A stretch of 9,858 nt of DNA, from assembly GCA_003453555.1 (NCBI GenBank), contig DMLA01000028.1:1-9858 (forward strand). Reading direction: 5' to 3'. Each line of letters starts with the position of its first letter. The stretch's first letter is position 1. Below are positions 6,523 through 9,858 of this stretch, one piece after another. The position numbers and the translations under genes are program-made. The stretch comes from Chloroflexota bacterium (GTDB lineage: Bacteria; Chloroflexota; Anaerolineae; UBA7937). The notes beneath the pieces were generated by a model. That model made no database searches. It saw only the letters and a list, made by a program, of their open reading frames with translations, and had not been told where the DNA came from.

Positions 6523-6894
6523 CTCTTCCTCCATCCGTTGCTCACTAGCGACCCCGCCTGATCTCCAGATCGCTTACCAGGGACTGGCCTCGATCCTGCA
6601 TATAGAGAATCCGCTCCTCTTGCTCGCCCTATGGAAGCCCCCCTTGGTTTACCATAAGAGTCATGACCTCGCCATCTCTCGACCAACTCGTAGGTGAAAT
6701 CTTGCCAGTTGAATCGCTTAGCATCAGTCTATTCCCCAAGGACCGGTAAGGCGATTTGCAAAACTCTTTCTCTCAGTCTCTGGCCATTGCCAAACGTGGT
6801 GGATTGTGTTTGAAGAGCGATTAGAGTTGAAGGCCCGGGGCTGATACGACCTAAAATAAGGCTCCGCGCCCAGGGAAGATGGTCCCTTTGCTGG
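6519..6894 (-). other. Gene-free gap with stop-interrupted, protein-like frames
   Basis: This stretch of about 370 bases separates the permease stop from the dehydratase. One minus frame has a single amber codon (TAG, 6731-6729) between the permease end and a TGA at 6521-6519, which overlaps the dehydratase ATG as ATGA. It reads, among others, GQRLRERVLQIALPVLGE, stop, then TDAKRFNWQDFTYELVERWR. A second frame, in phase with the permease stop codon, is open for 57 codons to a TGA at 6726-6724 and includes HHVWQWPETERK. No ATG start with a ribosome binding site was found and no family is recognised. The promoter expected for the dehydratase operon should lie here, but no convincing -10/-35 pair was seen. 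It could be a decayed gene or chance. Confidence 0.3.
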
Positions 6895-7821
6895 CTACTT
6901 CTCCTCCCTAGCGTAGGGTATGCTGAGGGCGGAGGGCGCGCCTATCCTTTTCCTCATCACCTCTCCCGTTCCAGCGAGCAAGACGATGATGGTGAAGATA
7001 AAGGGTAACATGTTCAAAAGGTTAGGCGATACCCCTAGAGGCTGGAGTCTATACTGCAAGACTTTGACCGCCCCAAAGAGATATGCTCCTATGAGAGCAC
7101 GACCGGGGCTCCACATGGCGAAGATGGTAAGGGCGATCACTATCCAGCCCGCGCCGGCTGTCATGCCCTCTATCCATGCTGGGACATAAACCACTGAAAG
7201 GTAAGCCCCTCCGAGTCCGGCAAGCACTCCCCCAAGGAAGACGCAGAGATAGCGAACCAGGAAGACGTTCACCCCCAGCGCATCGGCGGTGGCAGGGGCC
7301 TCGCCCACGCTCCTTACGCTTATCCCGGCCCTGGTCTTGAAGAGCACAAACCAGAGCAGGGGGACAAGCAAAACCGAGAGGTAGACCAAGGGGTCGTGCT
7401 GGAAAAGGATGGGCCCCAGGAAGGGGATGTCCTTCAGCAAGGGGATGGGGGCCACGCGAAGGCGGTAGGGGAGCGGGGTGCCGATGTATCTCTTGCCGAG
7501 CATCCCACTCATGCCCAACCCAAACATGGTGAGAGCGAGTCCCGAGACCACCTGGTTGGCTCGTAACGTTATGCTCAAGAAGGCATGGATCAGGGCTAAG
7601 AGCCCTCCAGCCATGGCCGCTAGGGCTATCCCTAACCAAACGTTGCCCGTGGCCAGCGTCACCCCAAAGCCTGTTACCGCCCCCATGATCATCATCCCCT
7701 CGACCCCAAGGTTCAGCACGCCTGAGCGCTCGGCATAGATCTCGCCCAGGGTCCCGAAGAGGAGCGGTGTGCCCGCTGGGATAGCGGCTTTCAACGCAGC
7801 CGCGATGAATTCTAGGATCAC
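6895..7821 (-). CDS. ABC transporter permease, nucleoside/simple-sugar type (NupQ/YufQ-like)
   Basis: A 308-residue, very hydrophobic membrane protein with about eight predicted spans. The N-terminal hallmark GEIYAERSGVLNLGVEGMM (26-44), RANQVVSGLALTMFG (87-101), the coupling-type loop VGEAPATADALGV (172-184), AGAGWIVIALTIFAMWSPG (222-240), and the C-terminal RIGAPSALSIPYARE are characteristic of the second permease of BMP-family importers such as B. subtilis NupQ. It pairs with the first permease to form the transmembrane channel, and substrate would be handed over by a BMP-type lipoprotein. The start is GTG at 7821 in a GTGA overlap with the preceding permease stop, with GGAGG just upstream. 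It is the last gene of the transporter operon. A weak GC-rich hairpin with a short T-rich tail follows at 6853-6870 but is too poor to call a terminator. Substrate class is inferred from the family (purine nucleosides or sugars). Confidence 0.9.
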   Translation of the reverse strand: MILEFIAAALKAAIPAGTPLLFGTLGEIYAERSGVLNLGVEGMMIMGAVTGFGVTLATGNVWLGIALAAMAGGLLALIHAFLSITLRANQVVSGLALTMFGLGMSGMLGKRYIGTPLPYRLRVAPIPLLKDIPFLGPILFQHDPLVYLSVLLVPLLWFVLFKTRAGISVRSVGEAPATADALGVNVFLVRYLCVFLGGVLAGLGGAYLSVVYVPAWIEGMTAGAGWIVIALTIFAMWSPGRALIGAYLFGAVKVLQYRLQPLGVSPNLLNMLPFIFTIIVLLAGTGEVMRKRIGAPSALSIPYAREEK

Positions 7822-8894
7822 TTCTCCCTCCTCTCCAGGGTGATTCTGTACCGCGTGAGGAGTTCACCGCCGAGCACAAAGAAGAGGATCACACCGTTGA
7901 AAATGTTTATCGTGGCCACCGGCAACCCCAACGCCACTTGTATGGCATCCCCTCCCACCAGCAGTCCCCCAAATAGCAAAGAGGTAGGGATAACCGCCAA
8001 CGGGTTCAGTCTCCCCAACCAGGCCACGATGATGGCCGTAAACCCATAGCCTGGAGAGATGCCTTGGGGGTATCTAAGCCGATAGTGAATCCCCGCTACC
8101 TCTCCCACACCGGCTAACCCAGCCAATCCCCCGCTGATGAGCATGACCAGCACCACGGTCTTAAAGTAACTCATCCCAGCATATCTCGCCGCCTCTGGGT
8201 TCTCACCCGTGACCCGGATCTCATAGCCCAACTTAGTCCGCATCATAAGAACATATACCAGCACAGCCAGCAAGAGTGCAAGGATAAGAGTCGGATAATG
8301 GATACGGGTGCCCAGTAGGCGCGGGAGCTGGGCTGAGGATGGGAATTTTGACGTATAGGGGAAGCCCCATTCCTCGGCCCCCTTCCAAGGGCCATAGACC
8401 AGGTAATTCACTAACTCGCTGGCTATATAGACCATCATCAGGCTGGTGATCACTTCATTGGCCTTAAGTTTGGCCTTCAAGATCCCGGGAATGAAGCCCC
8501 AGATGGCACCGCCTAAGAAGCCTGCCATGAACATGCACGGTAAGAGCACCGCCGCAGGAGCGTCGGGAATCACATACAACGCCACCCAGGTAGCGGCAAC
8601 AGCCCCCATGAGTAACTGTCCCTCAGCACCGATGTTCCAGACCAGCGCTTTGAAGGCGATAGCCAATCCCACCCCACATATCATGAGGGGGATCGCCTTG
8701 ACTATTGTCTCAGACAATCCGTAAAGACTCCCGAAGGCTCCGAGGAATATCCTCTTGTAGGCAAGCAGGGGGCTGACGCCATATCCCCAAAAAACAAAGG
8801 CGATGACCAGCAAAGCCAGCGCTAGGGATAAGATAGGAACGGATAGGGTCATCCACCTTGAGGGGAGCAACCTCTTTTCTATTCTCACTCTCAT
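7818..8894 (-). CDS. ABC transporter permease, nucleoside/simple-sugar type (NupP/YufP-like)
   Basis: A 358-residue polytopic inner membrane protein. Basic residues precede the first span (about 15-37), and further hydrophobic segments lie around 61-81, 92-138, 147-165, 200-218, 246-268, 285-318 and 328-346. Family motifs include WNIGAEGQLLMG (86-97), KANEVITSLMM (144-154), GENPEAARYAGM (230-241), a likely contact with the ATPase, and GFTAIIVAWLGRLNP (284-298). These match the first permease of BMP-type importers (NupP/YufP). It forms a heterodimer with the permease downstream. The ATG at 8894 overlaps the ATPase stop by four bases (ATGA), and its own TGA overlaps the GTG of the next gene, so the three transporter proteins are translationally coupled. 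AGGGG lies a few bases before the start within the ATPase gene. Confidence 0.92.
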   Translation of the reverse strand: MRVRIEKRLLPSRWMTLSVPILSLALALLVIAFVFWGYGVSPLLAYKRIFLGAFGSLYGLSETIVKAIPLMICGVGLAIAFKALVWNIGAEGQLLMGAVAATWVALYVIPDAPAAVLLPCMFMAGFLGGAIWGFIPGILKAKLKANEVITSLMMVYIASELVNYLVYGPWKGAEEWGFPYTSKFPSSAQLPRLLGTRIHYPTLILALLLAVLVYVLMMRTKLGYEIRVTGENPEAARYAGMSYFKTVVLVMLISGGLAGLAGVGEVAGIHYRLRYPQGISPGYGFTAIIVAWLGRLNPLAVIPTSLLFGGLLVGGDAIQVALGLPVATINIFNGVILFFVLGGELLTRYRITLERREK

Positions 8895-9858
8895 GAGTAT
8901 CCCCTTTCTTGCTCCTTCCTAGCGCCAACCATCATCGATCCTATCTCCTCCACCTCCGCTTCCGCCGTATCCACTATTCCAGCGATCCTCCCCTCAAACA
9001 TCACCGCGATGCGATCACTGATGGTCATTATCTCTTCCAAATCCTCAGATACCAACAGGATGGCCGCACCTCTCTCGCTCTGTTCCAACAATAACTGGCG
9101 GATGCGCTCGGTGGCTCCAACGTCGAGTCCATAGGTCGGGTGCGCAGCGACTATCAGAACAGGTTCTTCGGAGGTCTCTCTGGCCAGGATGAGCTTCTGG
9201 ATATTGCCCCCGGAAAGGAGTTTGGCCGGGACATCCTTGCTTGGGGTTACGATCTCATACTCCGAGATCAACCTTTCAGCGTGTTGGTCGATGAAAGCGC
9301 GGTTCAGAAATAGCCGTTGGGAACAGGGAGAAGACCGATATACCTTCAGGATGAGGTTTTCAGCGACACTCATACCCGGGACGAGCCCCATCCTAATGCG
9401 TTCCTCTGGAATATGTGCTACCCCTCTCCCTATGATCTCCCCCGGTGAACAGTTCGTGATATCCTCTCCCAGGAGAACCACCTTGCCTTCTGTCGCCTGG
9501 CGCAAGCCGGTGATGACCTCGACCAGCTCTCGCTGGCCGTTGCCAGCCACACCTGCTACCCCTAAAATCTCTCCCTCGCGTACGCTGAAGGAAAGATCCT
9601 TGAGGGCTGGCAGCCCTTTATCGTTCAGGGCATGAAGATCCTTAACTTCCAGTACTATCTCGCCCTTCTCGAGCGGTTTCCTCTGCAAGCGAAACAGCAC
9701 TTCGCGGCCCACCATCATCCTGGTCAGAGTCTGCTTGTTCGTCCTAGATTTTTCGACCGTGGCTACCGCTTTGCCCCGCCTCAGTACGGTGACACGATCA
9801 CTTATGGCCATCACCTCGTCGAGTTTGTGGGTGATGAACACAATCGCGCGCCCCTCTT
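8891..9858 (-). CDS. ABC transporter ATPase, double-domain nucleoside/simple-sugar type (partial, N-terminus off the right edge)
   Basis: The frame is open to the right edge, and 321 residues are visible. The visible part begins at the end of the first nucleotide-binding domain: GRAIVFITHKLDEV carries its H-loop histidine. The second domain follows. Its Walker A position reads GVAGVAGNGQREL and lacks the usual GKST, as expected for the degenerate second site in this family. IPEERIRMGLV, the signature LSGGNIQKLILARE, and the Walker B/D-loop region IVAAHPTYGLDVGA are also present. The second H-loop is SEDLEEI, without histidine. These features match RbsA/NupO-type fused ATPases of about 500 residues, so roughly the first third is missing. 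The in-frame GTG at 9841 is internal, not the true start. It energises the two permeases that follow, with a 4-base ATGA overlap at 8891-8894. A BMP-family binding lipoprotein gene probably lies further upstream. Confidence 0.95.
   Translation of the reverse strand, partial: EGRAIVFITHKLDEVMAISDRVTVLRRGKAVATVEKSRTNKQTLTRMMVGREVLFRLQRKPLEKGEIVLEVKDLHALNDKGLPALKDLSFSVREGEILGVAGVAGNGQRELVEVITGLRQATEGKVVLLGEDITNCSPGEIIGRGVAHIPEERIRMGLVPGMSVAENLILKVYRSSPCSQRLFLNRAFIDQHAERLISEYEIVTPSKDVPAKLLSGGNIQKLILARETSEEPVLIVAAHPTYGLDVGATERIRQLLLEQSERGAAILLVSEDLEEIMTISDRIAVMFEGRIAGIVDTAEAEVEEIGSMMVGARKEQERGYS

Noticed and set aside
6515..6697. A 60-residue plus-strand ORF in the gap before the permease
   Set aside because: No ribosome binding site, composition unlike the neighbouring genes, starts inside the dehydratase gene on the opposite strand, and matches no family.
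6853..6886. Possible intrinsic terminator after the transporter operon
   Set aside because: AGGGA/TCCCT and GGC/GCC stems are short and the T-rich tail is interrupted, so the evidence is too weak for a feature.
7049..7879. A 276-codon minus-strand ORF overlapping the permease
   Set aside because: It is a shifted reading of the permease gene: rich in Arg, Pro, Gly and His with no membrane segments, while the overlapping frame carries all the permease motifs.
1..9858. CRISPR array, tRNA, rRNA, insertion sequence or phage genes
   Set aside because: No regularly spaced repeats, tRNA-like cloverleaf, rRNA motif, intact transposase or terminal inverted repeats were seen on reading both strands.

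Overview
All recognisable genes in this window lie on the minus strand, so transcription runs from right to left. The DNA is moderately GC-rich (by eye a little under 60%), genes are tightly packed with 1-4 base overlaps, and good GGAGG-type ribosome binding sites are present. This is a bacterial chromosome. The gene set (short monofunctional proline dehydrogenase, separate P5C dehydrogenase, BMP-type ABC transporter, DppA, Ord-like dehydrogenase) fits an amino-acid- or peptide-degrading heterotroph. A deep-branching or thermophilic phylum such as Chloroflexota is a guess from overall character, not something the sequence proves.

Right part (9858 to 6895): three genes of a simple-sugar/nucleoside-type ABC importer, namely a double-domain ATPase cut by the window edge and two permeases, joined by 4-base ATGA and GTGA overlaps. 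The lipoprotein that normally accompanies them would lie upstream, outside the window. A gap of about 370 bases (6894-6523) follows. It has no intact gene but holds unusually protein-like, stop-interrupted reading frames.

Centre (6522 to 3698): three tightly linked genes. These are a PLP-dependent threonine/serine dehydratase-like enzyme, a zinc D-aminopeptidase of the DppA (M55) family that starts one base after the dehydratase stop, and a 2,4-diaminopentanoate-dehydrogenase-like NAD(P) oxidoreductase. They look like one transcript for amino acid release and breakdown, possibly including D-amino acids.

Left-centre (3654 to 1018): a proline catabolic operon. An extended -10 promoter flanked by related repeats is followed by a leader with a stable hairpin that ends two bases before the ribosome binding site, then proline dehydrogenase, then 1-pyrroline-5-carboxylate dehydrogenase. 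Together they convert proline to glutamate.

Left end (1017 to 1): about 255 bases with overlapping palindromes and a stop-interrupted coding-like frame, then a membrane-anchored Clp-fold serine protease of the SDH/DUF114 family that runs off the left edge.

The most interesting non-gene signals are the proline operon control region, the palindrome cluster after the P5C dehydrogenase gene, and the two stop-interrupted intergenic frames. I found no clearly new defence, mobile or RNA system.
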